From positions 455,001 through 519,000 of the forward strand of contig NZ_CP150269.1 in assembly GCF_037976825.1 (NCBI RefSeq): a stretch of DNA of 64,000 bases, read 5' to 3'. Under the pieces are notes generated by a model, which did no database searches, was not told where the DNA came from, and saw only the letters and a program-made list of their open reading frames with translations. The DNA comes from Paenibacillus sp. FSL K6-1330. Its GTDB lineage: Bacteria > Bacillota > Bacilli > Paenibacillales > Paenibacillaceae. This document shows positions 54,064 to 62,481 of this stretch, piece by piece (within the stretch, counting starts at the first letter, position 1; each line of letters opens with the position of its first letter). The position numbers and the translations under genes are program-made.

Positions 54064-54939
54064 ATGGTGGACATAACCGATAAGTCAGAGCACGCGGTCC
54101 AACTCAAGCATGTATATTACGGACAGGGCTGTACGAACGTGCTCAAAGACGTCTCGCTGGCGATCCCTCATGGGCAATGGGTATGCATCGCCGGAAGGAA
54201 CGGGGCAGGCAAGTCCACGCTGATTCGCCTGTTAAACGGACTTCTCCTCATGAGTCGGGGACGGATTCTTATTGATGGGCTGGAATTGAACGGCCGTACG
54301 CTGGGTGAAATTCGCCGTCATATTGGCATGGTGTTTGCTAATCCTGACGATCAGTTTGTTGGCCTAACCGTAGAGGATGATATTGCGTTTGGCCTGGAAA
54401 ATCTGTGTCTGAGCCGGGAAGAGATGCTGCAGCGGATTCGGATCTATGCGGAGCGGCTGGATATCGTCCATCTGCTCCACCGCCATCCGGCTACTTTGTC
54501 CGGTGGACAGAAGCAGCGCGCTGCCATTGCTGCCGTGCTGGCGATGGAGCCTTCTATCATTGTCTTGGACGAGGCAGCTTCCATGCTGGATGAGAAGGCT
54601 AAGAATGAGCTGCTGGGTTTCATGCGAACCATGCATGCCGAAGGCCGATATACCATCATCTCCATCACCCATGACGTAGAGGAGATGGCCGAAGCAGACC
54701 GGATGATCGTGTTGGATGGCGGAATGGTCACGGCAGACGGAAGTCCAAGGGAGCTGCTGCTGCAGGAAGAGCTGCTCCAGCGTTGCAGGCTAAAGGTTCC
54801 TTTTGCCCTCCAGCTATGCAGGGAGCTGAAGGCGCGGGGGATTGATATCGGTGAGCTGGTTAGGGAGAAGGAGGTGCTGGAGGCGTTATGGTCATATCAT
54901 TCGAAGAGGTTTCTTACCGCTACCGGGACCGGGGGATGA
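54064..54939 (+). CDS. ecfA1: ECF transporter ATPase EcfA1
   Basis: 291 residues with Walker A GRNGAGKST, LSGGQKQR signature, Walker B IIVLDEAASMLD and switch His in ITHD. It forms the energising heterodimer with the next gene. ATG 54064 follows GGAGGAGG by 8 nt. Within the eet operon it is a second ECF ATPase pair, distinct from the housekeeping one normally found with ribosomal protein genes, and would power EetB or a riboflavin/FAD transporter S unit. Confidence 0.92.
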   Translation: MVDITDKSEHAVQLKHVYYGQGCTNVLKDVSLAIPHGQWVCIAGRNGAGKSTLIRLLNGLLLMSRGRILIDGLELNGRTLGEIRRHIGMVFANPDDQFVGLTVEDDIAFGLENLCLSREEMLQRIRIYAERLDIVHLLHRHPATLSGGQKQRAAIAAVLAMEPSIIVLDEAASMLDEKAKNELLGFMRTMHAEGRYTIISITHDVEEMAEADRMIVLDGGMVTADGSPRELLLQEELLQRCRLKVPFALQLCRELKARGIDIGELVREKEVLEALWSYHSKRFLTATGTGG

Positions 54940-55745
54940 GCCCTATTCTTGGACTCGACGGTCTTAATCTGGAGCTGGAGGAAGGCGGAATGATTGCCGT
55001 CCTCGGTGCGCCGGGTTCGGGAAAATCAACGCTTCTCCAGCATATGAACGGATTGATACGGGCAGATGAGGGCTTGGTTCGCATATTGGATTTCCGCCTT
55101 GAATCGGGTGACAGCAAGAAAGTCCCTGCCGGTCTGCGGCAGCGCGTCGGCCTGGTGTTCCAATACCCGGAGCAGCAGCTGTTTGAAGAGACGGTGGAGA
55201 AAGATCTGCTGTTCGGGCCGCTTAACTTCGGGCGGAGTCCAGCCGAAGCTGCCGAGGCGGTCCGCAGAGTGGCTTCCTTCGTCGGATTAGACGAGGAGCT
55301 GCTGGCGCAGAGTCCATTCAAGTTAAGCTCGGGCCAGATGCGAAAAGCGGCCGTGGCTGCGGTATTGGCGGCTGACCCCGACATTTTGGCTTTGGATGAG
55401 CCTACGGCCTCCCTCGACCCTGCCAGCCGTGAGGATTTGATGGGGCGGCTGCATGGATTAACGAGGACCCAAGGCAAGACGGTTCTCATCGTCACCCACC
55501 GGCTGGAAGAAGTCGTGGCCTACGCGGACGAGTTCGTTGTAATTAAAGATGGCAGCATCGTATTTCAAGGAACTGCCAAAGAGTTGGTTCACCGGCAGGA
55601 GGTGCTGGAGCAGGCGGGACTGATGGCTCCGTCGTCCGTGCGGATGGCGGGCAAGCTGGCAGCTCAGCTTGGAGTACAGCCTCCGGAGATGCCACCGGAT
55701 GCGGCGGCGCTGGCGGATTGGTACGCAAGCCAGCTTGAAATATAG
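54888..55745 (+). CDS. ecfA2: ECF transporter ATPase EcfA2
   Basis: 285 residues with Walker A GAPGSGKST, the FQYPEQQLFEETVEKD Q-helix typical of EcfA', a signature LSSGQMRK, Walker B ILALDEPTASLD and THRLEE. The switch and Q motifs are those of the second EcfA subunit. It overlaps ecfA1 by 52 nt, which indicates coupled synthesis of the pair. ATG 54888 has CTGGAGG 5 nt before it. Confidence 0.92.
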   Translation: MVISFEEVSYRYRDRGMSPILGLDGLNLELEEGGMIAVLGAPGSGKSTLLQHMNGLIRADEGLVRILDFRLESGDSKKVPAGLRQRVGLVFQYPEQQLFEETVEKDLLFGPLNFGRSPAEAAEAVRRVASFVGLDEELLAQSPFKLSSGQMRKAAVAAVLAADPDILALDEPTASLDPASREDLMGRLHGLTRTQGKTVLIVTHRLEEVVAYADEFVVIKDGSIVFQGTAKELVHRQEVLEQAGLMAPSSVRMAGKLAAQLGVQPPEMPPDAAALADWYASQLEI

Positions 55746-55781
55746 GGCAGGGCGAAGCAGAGGCGAAAGGAGGAAGCATGG

Positions 55782-56573
55782 ATGAAGCAAAAAATCATCC
55801 TGGGCCGATATATGGAAGGTGATTCATGGGTTCACCGTCTGGATCCGCGTGCCAAGACGGCTGCCATGCCGCTCTTTATGGTAGCCGTGTTCCTGGTAGA
55901 CGGATATATGGGGGTGCTCGCGCTGCTGCTGTTCACTGCGGCGGTGATCCGGGCTACGAGAATCCCGTACCGTTATTTCATTAGAGCCATGAAGCCGCTG
56001 ATGTTCCTAATATTGTTCATCCTGGTATTTCATCTTCTCTATGACGCGGGAGGCGGGAAACTGCTGGATGTGGGCGCGTTCAAGGTGTATACCGGCGGAT
56101 TGGAAAAAGGCATCGTGTCCGCATCACGGATGGCGCTCTTCATCATGTTGGCGGCGGTGCTGACCTTCACGACCCAGCCAGAGCAGCTGGCCCAGGGGCT
56201 CGGCAGCCTTCTGCGGCCCCTGACCTATATCGGCGTGCCGACCGATCGGCTGGTGCTGATGCTCGGCATTGCCCTCCGGTTTATTCCGACCATTTTCGAA
56301 GAAGCGGAGCGGCTGTGGAAGGCACAGCAGTCCAGGGGACTGGACCTGTCGTCGCGGTCGCTGAAGGAAAAGGCGCGGCTGATCATTGCCCTGCTGGTGC
56401 CTGTAACGACAGGCGCATTCCGGCGCGCCATCGGGCTTGCCGATTCCATGGAAGCCAGAGGCTACCGGCTGGGTGCGCCGCGAAGCAGGTTCAGGGCCTC
56501 TGTATGGAAGCGGGCGGACACGCTGTTTGTTGCATTGTTCCTGCTGCCTGTGGCCGCAGCCGCGCTGCTGTAG
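55782..56573 (+). CDS. ecfT: ECF transporter transmembrane subunit EcfT
   Basis: 263 residues with five to six membrane helices and the coupling motif ADSMEARGYRLG (AxR-G pattern) that contacts the ATPases; also LDPRAKTAAMPLF at the N-terminus, conserved in EcfT. ATG 55782 follows AAAGGAGG. Last gene of the eet operon; a terminator is 20 nt behind. No separate riboflavin S component (RibU/FmnA) is present in the window. Confidence 0.92.
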   Translation: MKQKIILGRYMEGDSWVHRLDPRAKTAAMPLFMVAVFLVDGYMGVLALLLFTAAVIRATRIPYRYFIRAMKPLMFLILFILVFHLLYDAGGGKLLDVGAFKVYTGGLEKGIVSASRMALFIMLAAVLTFTTQPEQLAQGLGSLLRPLTYIGVPTDRLVLMLGIALRFIPTIFEEAERLWKAQQSRGLDLSSRSLKEKARLIIALLVPVTTGAFRRAIGLADSMEARGYRLGAPRSRFRASVWKRADTLFVALFLLPVAAAALL

Positions 56574-56593
56574 TTTGGGGATTGAAGGAAAGA

Positions 56594-56629
56594 AAACCGC
56601 AGTCAATCTTTACGGACTGACTGCGGTTT
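56594..56629. terminator. Terminator of the eet-ecf operon
   Basis: AAACCGCAGTC pairs with GACTGCGGTTT, then TATTTTA; convergent with the MORN gene. Confidence 0.85.
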
Positions 56630-56632
56630 ATT

Positions 56633-57556
56633 TTACTCGAATTTTATAGGGAACGCCTCACAAACACTTGTGGACGAGTTGCTGCAGCTTGTTGGCTCTG
56701 ATTCGTTTCCAATGTCTGTTAATAGTTTTGAGAATTCACCCAGATAGGGCTGCAAGACATGTTTATTGTTATTGATTTTCCCTTGAACGATCCCAGCAAA
56801 CCGTCCATTCTCCTTCATGTCTTTTGCGGTAACGAGTTTCCCATTCTTGTAATTCTCTACTCTATAGTATTCTTCATCCTCGAAACGTTGGTTTACTCCA
56901 GTATAGAGCTCCATCACCTCATAGTTATCCATTCGATATACGCCTTCGCTGATGGAACTACCGTAATCCTCCATCGCGCTTGCATAGGCGAACCCTTTGT
57001 AGCCGGGTTTAGACTTTTCCCTTTTGTAATAATTCAGGTCTTGAATGTGGCCGTGAGCCAATTTGGAATGCATCAGTTCATTCGCCTGCTCTCGATCCGA
57101 TACGGAAAAAGCCAAGAAGGTGTTCCCATCCCGATATTCAAACCAAAGGGAGTCCAGGGATTGCATCACGGCATGACCCGACAGCAAGTCATGATCCTTG
57201 AAAATGCCCTCCGAGATTACATAAAATTCAAGATCAGGGTTGCTCTCCTTGCGAACCCCGGTTCCATCGGGCCGGTCGCCCTTCCATTCACCCTCATATA
57301 CGATTTTCATATCCTCTGGAAGCCTGTCCGATATGTATTTGCCTGTGCCGGATCTTTGTCCATTGTACCAATCGCCGCTGTACACTTTGGAAGGTCCCCA
57401 TCTCATGGTGCCTTTACCGTGGGGTTTGTTATTCTTCACTTCTCCGTAATAGGTTGCCCTGTTTGGGAGGGTCAAGCTCACTTTTTGGTTTGAGGCCTCG
57501 GTCTCCTCTACATTTGAATCTTGTCGCTGATCCGTATCTTTATGTATATCATCCAC
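56633..57556 (-). CDS. MORN-repeat protein, N-terminus possibly lost
   Basis: 307 residues: three MORN-like repeats near the start (YYGEVKNNKPHGKGTMRW, YSGDWYNGQRSGTGKY, YEGEWKGDRPDGTGV), then a region I do not recognise (about 110-300). MORN repeats often bind lipids or serve as scaffolds. The start is GTG 57556 with no ribosome site. Upstream, the frame continues through L-G-K-S-S to a TGA, and the polar first 25 residues look like a lipoprotein tail after its signal peptide, so a secretion signal may have been destroyed. It interrupts the electron transfer cluster between ecfT and the polyprenyl synthase and is probably unrelated to it. Confidence 0.65.
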   Translation of the reverse strand: MDDIHKDTDQRQDSNVEETEASNQKVSLTLPNRATYYGEVKNNKPHGKGTMRWGPSKVYSGDWYNGQRSGTGKYISDRLPEDMKIVYEGEWKGDRPDGTGVRKESNPDLEFYVISEGIFKDHDLLSGHAVMQSLDSLWFEYRDGNTFLAFSVSDREQANELMHSKLAHGHIQDLNYYKREKSKPGYKGFAYASAMEDYGSSISEGVYRMDNYEVMELYTGVNQRFEDEEYYRVENYKNGKLVTAKDMKENGRFAGIVQGKINNNKHVLQPYLGEFSKLLTDIGNESEPTSCSNSSTSVCEAFPIKFE

Positions 57557-57606
57557 GGATGATTTACCCAGTCAAATCATAGATGAGAATCATGTCAAAC
57601 GTAAAG

Positions 57607-57927
57607 TTATAATATGGAAATTAAATATGTGAATTGGATATTTGGCCTATCTTTTTTTGTAGGTTTCACAATACAGCTTGTAGAGAATGAAACTATAAGA
57701 AAACACCGTTGCCGTGAAGGAACGATGTTTTCTGTCATCTGCATTAATGCATCGGTATCGGCATATTCGTCGGCTCGATCCCCTGGTAGGCCTGATCCAC
57801 GGACTGCCGGTCCCTTCACGCTGGACATATGCGAAAGAGGCGTATCGGGATTCAGCAGGTAGTCGCTTTTTCCGTCGGATCGGTCTGCAAGCTTTTCCGC
57901 ATACAGGACATGTTCTGCTATATCCTT
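57607..57927 (-). pseudogene. Unidentified coding relic
   Basis: A frame open just after a TGA near 57930 reads about 70 residues of normal composition (HVLYAEKLADRSDGKSDYLL, MSSVKGPAVRGSG, DRADEYADTDALMQMTENIV) with no start or ribosome site, then degrades. It may be the rest of a small gene of unknown family. The 441-nt stretch between the MORN gene and the polyprenyl synthase holds nothing else but the hairpin next to it. Confidence 0.3.
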
Positions 57928-57935
57928 TCATAATC

Positions 57936-57972
57936 GAACAGGGATGCATCCATCATGGATGCATCCCTGTTC
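57936..57972. terminator. Long hairpin beyond the polyprenyl synthase gene
   Basis: GAACAGGGATGCATCCAT, one base, then its exact complement ATGGATGCATCCCTGTTC (18 bp). It lies 26 nt beyond the end of the minus-strand operon and should stop it, although its exit lacks a strong T-run. Confidence 0.65.
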
Positions 57973-57997
57973 ATTTTGAGTATATGGATTCATGTCT

Positions 57998-59008
57998 TTA
58001 GGGCAGAAAATAATGGAGCAGGACCTGCAAATCATGCTGGGCCGGATGATCCGTAAAGTCGCCGATCATTCGCTGAGCCTGTTCCGCATACGATCGGGCA
58101 AGCGCCTCGCTTTGCTCAATGGCGCTGCTAGCGGCAATGCGGTGGATGACTTCATCCATGTCAGCCGCCACAGAGTGGGGGCCAAGCTGTCTGATTCCAG
58201 GTGCAAGGGCTGGATCGTTGAGGGCGTAAATCACCGGCAGCGTAATGTTGCCGTTTCGCAGGTCTGCGCCAGCCGGCTTGCCGATGGCCTCCTTGGGCTT
58301 CGTGAAATCGAGCAGGTCATCCCGGATTTGAAATGCCATGCCGAGCGACTCCCCGAATTGAAACAGCCGTTCAGCGGTTCTCGCATCCGCTTTGGCTGCT
58401 TCCGCGCCCGCTTTCAGGCAGTGGGCCATCAGCAGGGCGGTTTTGCAGCGCGTTTTCTCTAAATACTGCTCCAGCGTCAGTTCATAGTTAAAGCGGTGGT
58501 GCAACTGATCGTATTCTCCCATACAGAGCTCGGTTACCAGAGCCGCAAGTTCGGCTAACCGGTAAGCATCCTCCTCGGAGACGCCATCACTACTCCTGTC
58601 TGACTCGTCATTCGGATTACCTGCGGCCCATTCGATGGCACGGGCAATCATGTAATTGCCGATATGCACGGCTGTCTGGACATCCGTGGTTTCATGCAGG
58701 GTCGGTAGCCCTCGCCGCATATCGGATTGATCGATGATGTCATCGTGTACCAGCGAGGCCATGTGTAAATATTCAAGCAGCACGGCGGTTTTCATTACGG
58801 CTGGATCATGCCCGCTTTCCCCGAAACGGCTGCCGAGCACGACCATGAGCGGACGCAGCCGCTTGCCGCCGGCGTCAATGAGATCTATGACGCTGCTCAG
58901 CACAACAGAGGGAGGAGTGAGGTCACGGTCTGAGGTGACCACCTCCCGGAGCAGGTTGTCGAAGGAAGCGAGATCCACTCCCATTTGGTTATGAATGTTC
59001 ATTTGCAT
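57998..59008 (-). CDS. Polyprenyl (heptaprenyl) diphosphate synthase, DmkB role
   Basis: 336 residues. The two Asp-rich motifs are intact: HDDIIDQSDMRRG (first) and IRDDLLDFT (second), with GGKRLRP at the N-terminus. These enzymes elongate isoprenoid diphosphates to the C30-C40 tail of menaquinone. In Listeria the electron transfer locus has a paralogue, DmkB, that makes the tail of a dedicated demethylmenaquinone; gene position suggests the same here. The start is ATG 59008 or 59011 behind AAAGGAG. A small gene just upstream looks like its regulatory subunit. The DmkA prenyltransferase is not in the window. Confidence 0.87.
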   Translation of the reverse strand: MQMNIHNQMGVDLASFDNLLREVVTSDRDLTPPSVVLSSVIDLIDAGGKRLRPLMVVLGSRFGESGHDPAVMKTAVLLEYLHMASLVHDDIIDQSDMRRGLPTLHETTDVQTAVHIGNYMIARAIEWAAGNPNDESDRSSDGVSEEDAYRLAELAALVTELCMGEYDQLHHRFNYELTLEQYLEKTRCKTALLMAHCLKAGAEAAKADARTAERLFQFGESLGMAFQIRDDLLDFTKPKEAIGKPAGADLRNGNITLPVIYALNDPALAPGIRQLGPHSVAADMDEVIHRIAASSAIEQSEALARSYAEQAQRMIGDFTDHPAQHDLQVLLHYFLP

Positions 59009-59033
59009 CATCGCTCCTTTCCCAGATGGCTCC

Positions 59034-59471
59034 TTACGCGCTCCGTTGCTCCAGATAGCTGCGGATTTCGCGCTTCAGCTCTTTAAGCAGGATTTCGGGT
59101 GAAACGTTCTTCATTAGATTCAGCTGCATGCGTTTATGAAAGGGGAGAAGCCGGGACAGCAGCTTCCATTCCTTCCGTTTGACGGCAATCCGGTACATAA
59201 GCCCGGTTAAATAATCGCCATCCAGCAGCATGCGCGTCAATCTCTCGTTGTCCTGTGCCTGCAGCTTGCCGTGCTTGCTTAGAGCGGAATGAATCAGGAT
59301 GCAGCATGCCAGCACCGTCATTTTCCGGGAATAGGCCAGTTCATAAGCGTTGAGCATATCGGCAATGTCCCTCACCGGCCTGTTATCCATCTCCATCCAA
59401 TCGATATCCGTTCCGGAATCGATATGCGACCGAAGCAGGTCGATCGTATCCTGTAATAGCTTCATATCCAT
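59034..59471 (-). CDS. Small helical protein, probable heptaprenyl diphosphate synthase component I-like subunit
   Basis: 145 residues, all-helical. The stretch CCILIHSALSKHGK and DGDYLTGLMYRIAVKRKEWKLL resemble the small subunit HepS/GerCA of heterodimeric heptaprenyl diphosphate synthases, in which a DY..G/S...Y pattern recurs. It lies 25 nt upstream of the catalytic-subunit gene in the same direction, as hepS does before hepT. I judge this from pattern only. ATG 59471 follows AAGGAG by 9 nt. If correct the pair is a complete two-subunit polyprenyl synthase within the electron transfer cluster. Confidence 0.6.
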   Translation of the reverse strand: MDMKLLQDTIDLLRSHIDSGTDIDWMEMDNRPVRDIADMLNAYELAYSRKMTVLACCILIHSALSKHGKLQAQDNERLTRMLLDGDYLTGLMYRIAVKRKEWKLLSRLLPFHKRMQLNLMKNVSPEILLKELKREIRSYLEQRSA

Positions 59472-59541
59472 CGTTATTGACTCCTTCCGGAAGGCTCGTG
59501 CTGATTAAGAGTGTGAATGACGGCAGAACGGCCTGTGAACC

Positions 59542-59573
59542 GAATCGGCAAGCATGATAAGACAAGCCGATTC
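59542..59573 (-). repeat. Inverted repeat between ndh2 and the polyprenyl synthase genes
   Basis: GAATCGGC pairs with GCCGATTC across a 16-nt loop, without a T-run. It lies 18 nt past the ndh2 stop and may stabilise or partly terminate the transcript. Confidence 0.4.
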
Positions 59574-59590
59574 TCTCGAATGGTGAAGGA

Positions 59591-61474
59591 TTAGTCCGTA
59601 TACACGTACCATCGCCTTACGATCGGAATTCGTTTCCATACCTTCTTCAGCCAAGGATATACATAGTAGTCAAGTCCGAACGTGCTGCCCGATCCGCCGA
59701 TTAAGGCGATCCCAGCTGCCAGATACCACAGCATTTCGTTAGGTGCCATACCTGATACCCAAACCATCGCGCCCATGGCAACGCTAGCTACGGCTGCAGG
59801 TGCCGTGAACAATCCGACGATCAGCAGGATGCCGACGATCAGCTCAGCCAGGACCATCGAGGTCTGAAACACATAGGCGAGCGAAGTATAGCCGCCGTCG
59901 CCGGTGTAAAACATCAGGTCCATCGACCAATCGACAATGGATTTCATGAAACCCGGAACCGGCAGGGCGGATACCGCTTCTGCGGTATAAGCGGAGGCGG
60001 CGGAGACCGCGTCAGCCGCTCCAGCTCCGGCTGCCCCGGCAGCATCGGCGCCGGCAGCAGACGCTGCGCTTACGCCATCGGCTGCTTTGGCAGGAATAAG
60101 GAACACCTTATTCGGATCCTCAATAATCTTGTGGATTTTATCCCATCCCTGAGAGAGCCACATCCATCCGGCAAAAATCCGCAGCGGAACGAGCCAGAAA
60201 TTCGGAGACCGTTTGGCAAAATGTCCCCCCACGAAGCTGCGATTGTTCCGAACATGGAAGAATTCATGCAGCAGGTAATGGTATACCTTGTTGAAGCCGC
60301 AAACCTGGAACAGATAGAGCATATTGATCATATGTTTGACCAGCATAGCCATGAAGCCGCTGAGCCTGAACATGTGGCCAGGAACGCCCACGTTAGCTAC
60401 CCCGTAGCGGCTGCCGATACAGACCATCGTTCCGTGGAACGTCGGTTTGTAGGATTTCATTGGTTTGTTCAATAGTTCAGCCACAATGTTATGTGCGATG
60501 ACTGGGGCTGCGAGTTCCGCATTTTCTACCATTTGAGGTACGGGTGCAGCCGCGCCCTCAGGAATGTAGAAAATATTGTCCCCGACGACATAAACGTTCG
60601 GATGGGCAGGAACTTGAAGCTTGTCGTTGGTCAAAATACGCTTGCGGCCTTTTTGCTCGACATCCATATTGCCAACTACGTCGGAACCCTCAACCCCCGC
60701 GGTCCAGATAACCGTACGGGATTTGATGTCATTGCCGCCGACGGTAACGCCGTCCGGTTTAACTTCTGTAATCTTCGAGCCTGTGATGATATTGACATCC
60801 ATTTTGCGCAGCCGTTTCTCGGCTTTGCGGATTAACGGTTCGGGCAGGATCGGCAGGATCTTGTCGACCATGTCGGCGACATGAAGTGTAACCTCGCTTG
60901 GATCAACGTAGAACTCTTTGCATAATTGTTGAGTGAATTCGGCCAGCTCGCCGATCATTTCGACCCCGGTGAATCCACCGCCGACCACGACAAAGGTCAG
61001 CATTTCTTTGCGGACCTGCGGGTCGCGCTCCAGTACTGCTTTTCGGAACATATTCAGGGTATGTTCCTTCAAGCGGACAGCATCATCATACGACCATAAG
61101 GTAAAGGCGTGTTGATCTGCGCCCGGTATGCCGAAGAAGGTTGGCTTGCTGCCTGTTCCGATGACCAGATAATCATAGTTATAGGTTTGTTTCTCTCCAC
61201 GGAGTGTTTGACCGTCAAAGTCAATGCCGCCGATTTCATCCAGCACCACGTCTACATTGCGGAATCCGGAGAACACTTTTTTCAGATCGATTTTGATGGA
61301 ATCTTCTTCGACCCGATTCGCGGCCACTTCATGCAGCTCGGTCAGCAGTGTATGATACGGCTTGCGGTCGATGAGTGTTATCCGCAAATCTTTCTGTTTG
61401 CGCAGTCGTTTAGCCAGCTTCTTGGCGGTAAGTATACCGCCATATCCGCCGCCCAGCACGATAATCTGTTTCAT
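59591..61474 (-). CDS. ndh2: Ndh2: type II NADH dehydrogenase fused to a DoxX-like membrane domain
   Basis: 627 residues. N-terminal part (1-415): FAD-binding LGGGYGG (7-13), second Rossmann VVVGGGFTGVEMIGEL (162-177) for NADH, and YVVGDN (295-300), as in single-subunit Ndh-2 enzymes. C-terminal part: a DoxX-like membrane domain with helices at about 429-447, 535-556, 559-577 and 580-600, interrupted by an Ala/Gly/Ser-rich linker (463-503). The length and membrane tail match Listeria Ndh2 of the electron transfer locus, which feeds electrons from NADH to demethylmenaquinone. It lies 43 nt behind pplA in one operon. Confidence 0.9.
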   Translation of the reverse strand: MKQIIVLGGGYGGILTAKKLAKRLRKQKDLRITLIDRKPYHTLLTELHEVAANRVEEDSIKIDLKKVFSGFRNVDVVLDEIGGIDFDGQTLRGEKQTYNYDYLVIGTGSKPTFFGIPGADQHAFTLWSYDDAVRLKEHTLNMFRKAVLERDPQVRKEMLTFVVVGGGFTGVEMIGELAEFTQQLCKEFYVDPSEVTLHVADMVDKILPILPEPLIRKAEKRLRKMDVNIITGSKITEVKPDGVTVGGNDIKSRTVIWTAGVEGSDVVGNMDVEQKGRKRILTNDKLQVPAHPNVYVVGDNIFYIPEGAAAPVPQMVENAELAAPVIAHNIVAELLNKPMKSYKPTFHGTMVCIGSRYGVANVGVPGHMFRLSGFMAMLVKHMINMLYLFQVCGFNKVYHYLLHEFFHVRNNRSFVGGHFAKRSPNFWLVPLRIFAGWMWLSQGWDKIHKIIEDPNKVFLIPAKAADGVSAASAAGADAAGAAGAGAADAVSAASAYTAEAVSALPVPGFMKSIVDWSMDLMFYTGDGGYTSLAYVFQTSMVLAELIVGILLIVGLFTAPAAVASVAMGAMVWVSGMAPNEMLWYLAAGIALIGGSGSTFGLDYYVYPWLKKVWKRIPIVRRWYVYTD

Positions 61475-61517
61475 GCGAATCTCCCCTCAAGGAATAGTTG
61501 TCTTATATCTCTTGTTC

Positions 61518-62426
61518 TTATTTGGCGCCTTCGAGCGCTTTCGTTGCCAGCTCTACCAATCCGTTGACGTGGATCGACACACCGGAGATTGCATCGGTTT
61601 TGCCGTCTTCCGCCGTTACGATTGCTTGCGGATCTTGCTTTTCAATCAAATACTGCTCGGCTTGGTAAGCCTGTTCATGCCATTCGGATTGAGCTCCGCC
61701 GTTCTTCATGCCGTATTCACCGGATTTGGAACGGGTAACTTTATCGGTACCGCCATCTTTATGAATGCCGTTCCAGCTGACCGTGGCGATCTTTCCGTTA
61801 ATAACGGTAACGTCGACGGTTTCTTTCCAGCCGGACTTAGCGTCGAAATCAGCCGCTTCTGCGTGATAGCTGCCGTCTTTGTATGGTCCTGCTTCAACAG
61901 GTCCCGCTGCCAGCGCTTTTGCTGCCAGTTCGGTAAATCCGTTGACATGGATCGATACCCCGGATACGGCATCCGTGCGGCCTTCATCGTTCAAGGCCAA
62001 GCCTTCAACCGACTGCTGAGCCACCAGATATTCCTCCATTTTAGCTGCCTGCTCATGCCATTCTGCTTGAGCGCCGCCTTTTTCCTTCATACCGTAGAAG
62101 CCTTTTTCGGAAAATGTCTTTTTGTCCAAGCCGCCGTCCTTATGAAGCCCGTTCCAGTTGGCGCTGACGATCTTGCCGCCTTCGACCTTAATCGCAACGA
62201 GTTCTTTCCAGCCGGAGTCTTCGGCAAACTCGCCTTCAGCGTAATATAAGCCGTCCTGCAGGGTTCCTTCTTGTGCAGGCTGTTCCGCATTACTTGTGTT
62301 ATCCGTGTTTTGGCTCTCTGCTGGTTTGTCCGTATTAACCGGCTCTTTGTCACCGTTGCCTCCGCAGCCGACAAGCAGCGCAAACATCAACATAACGGAG
62401 AGGGATAGAGAGAGTGTCCTTTTCAT
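61518..62426 (-). CDS. pplA: PplA: lipoprotein with two FMN-binding domains
   Basis: 302 residues. The signal ends in LLVGC with Cys21 as lipid anchor. Two tandem FMN-binding domains follow (about 56-172 and 182-298). Each has a covalent FMN acceptor motif: DAVSGVS (152-158) and DAISGVS (278-284), with Ser158 and Ser284 as likely FMN sites, the target of the ApbE enzyme nearby. The protein should shuttle electrons from the membrane to outside acceptors such as ferric iron or free flavin. ATG 62426 follows AGGAGGA. Two Fnr boxes lie upstream. It leads the pplA-ndh2 operon. Confidence 0.93.
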   Translation of the reverse strand: MKRTLSLSLSVMLMFALLVGCGGNGDKEPVNTDKPAESQNTDNTSNAEQPAQEGTLQDGLYYAEGEFAEDSGWKELVAIKVEGGKIVSANWNGLHKDGGLDKKTFSEKGFYGMKEKGGAQAEWHEQAAKMEEYLVAQQSVEGLALNDEGRTDAVSGVSIHVNGFTELAAKALAAGPVEAGPYKDGSYHAEAADFDAKSGWKETVDVTVINGKIATVSWNGIHKDGGTDKVTRSKSGEYGMKNGGAQSEWHEQAYQAEQYLIEKQDPQAIVTAEDGKTDAISGVSIHVNGLVELATKALEGAK

Positions 62427-62447
62427 TCTGATTTCCTCCTATGATTT

Positions 62448-62463
62448 TGTGAATTACTTCACA
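62448..62463. promoter_or_regulatory. Perfect Fnr box upstream of pplA
   Basis: TGTGA-ATTACT-TCACA, the full B. subtilis Fnr consensus and a perfect palindrome in its arms. It lies 22 nt before the start codon, about +20 relative to the predicted start of transcription, a place where binding would repress or block. Confidence 0.8.
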
Positions 62464-62481
62464 AATATTGTTCTTGAGTTC

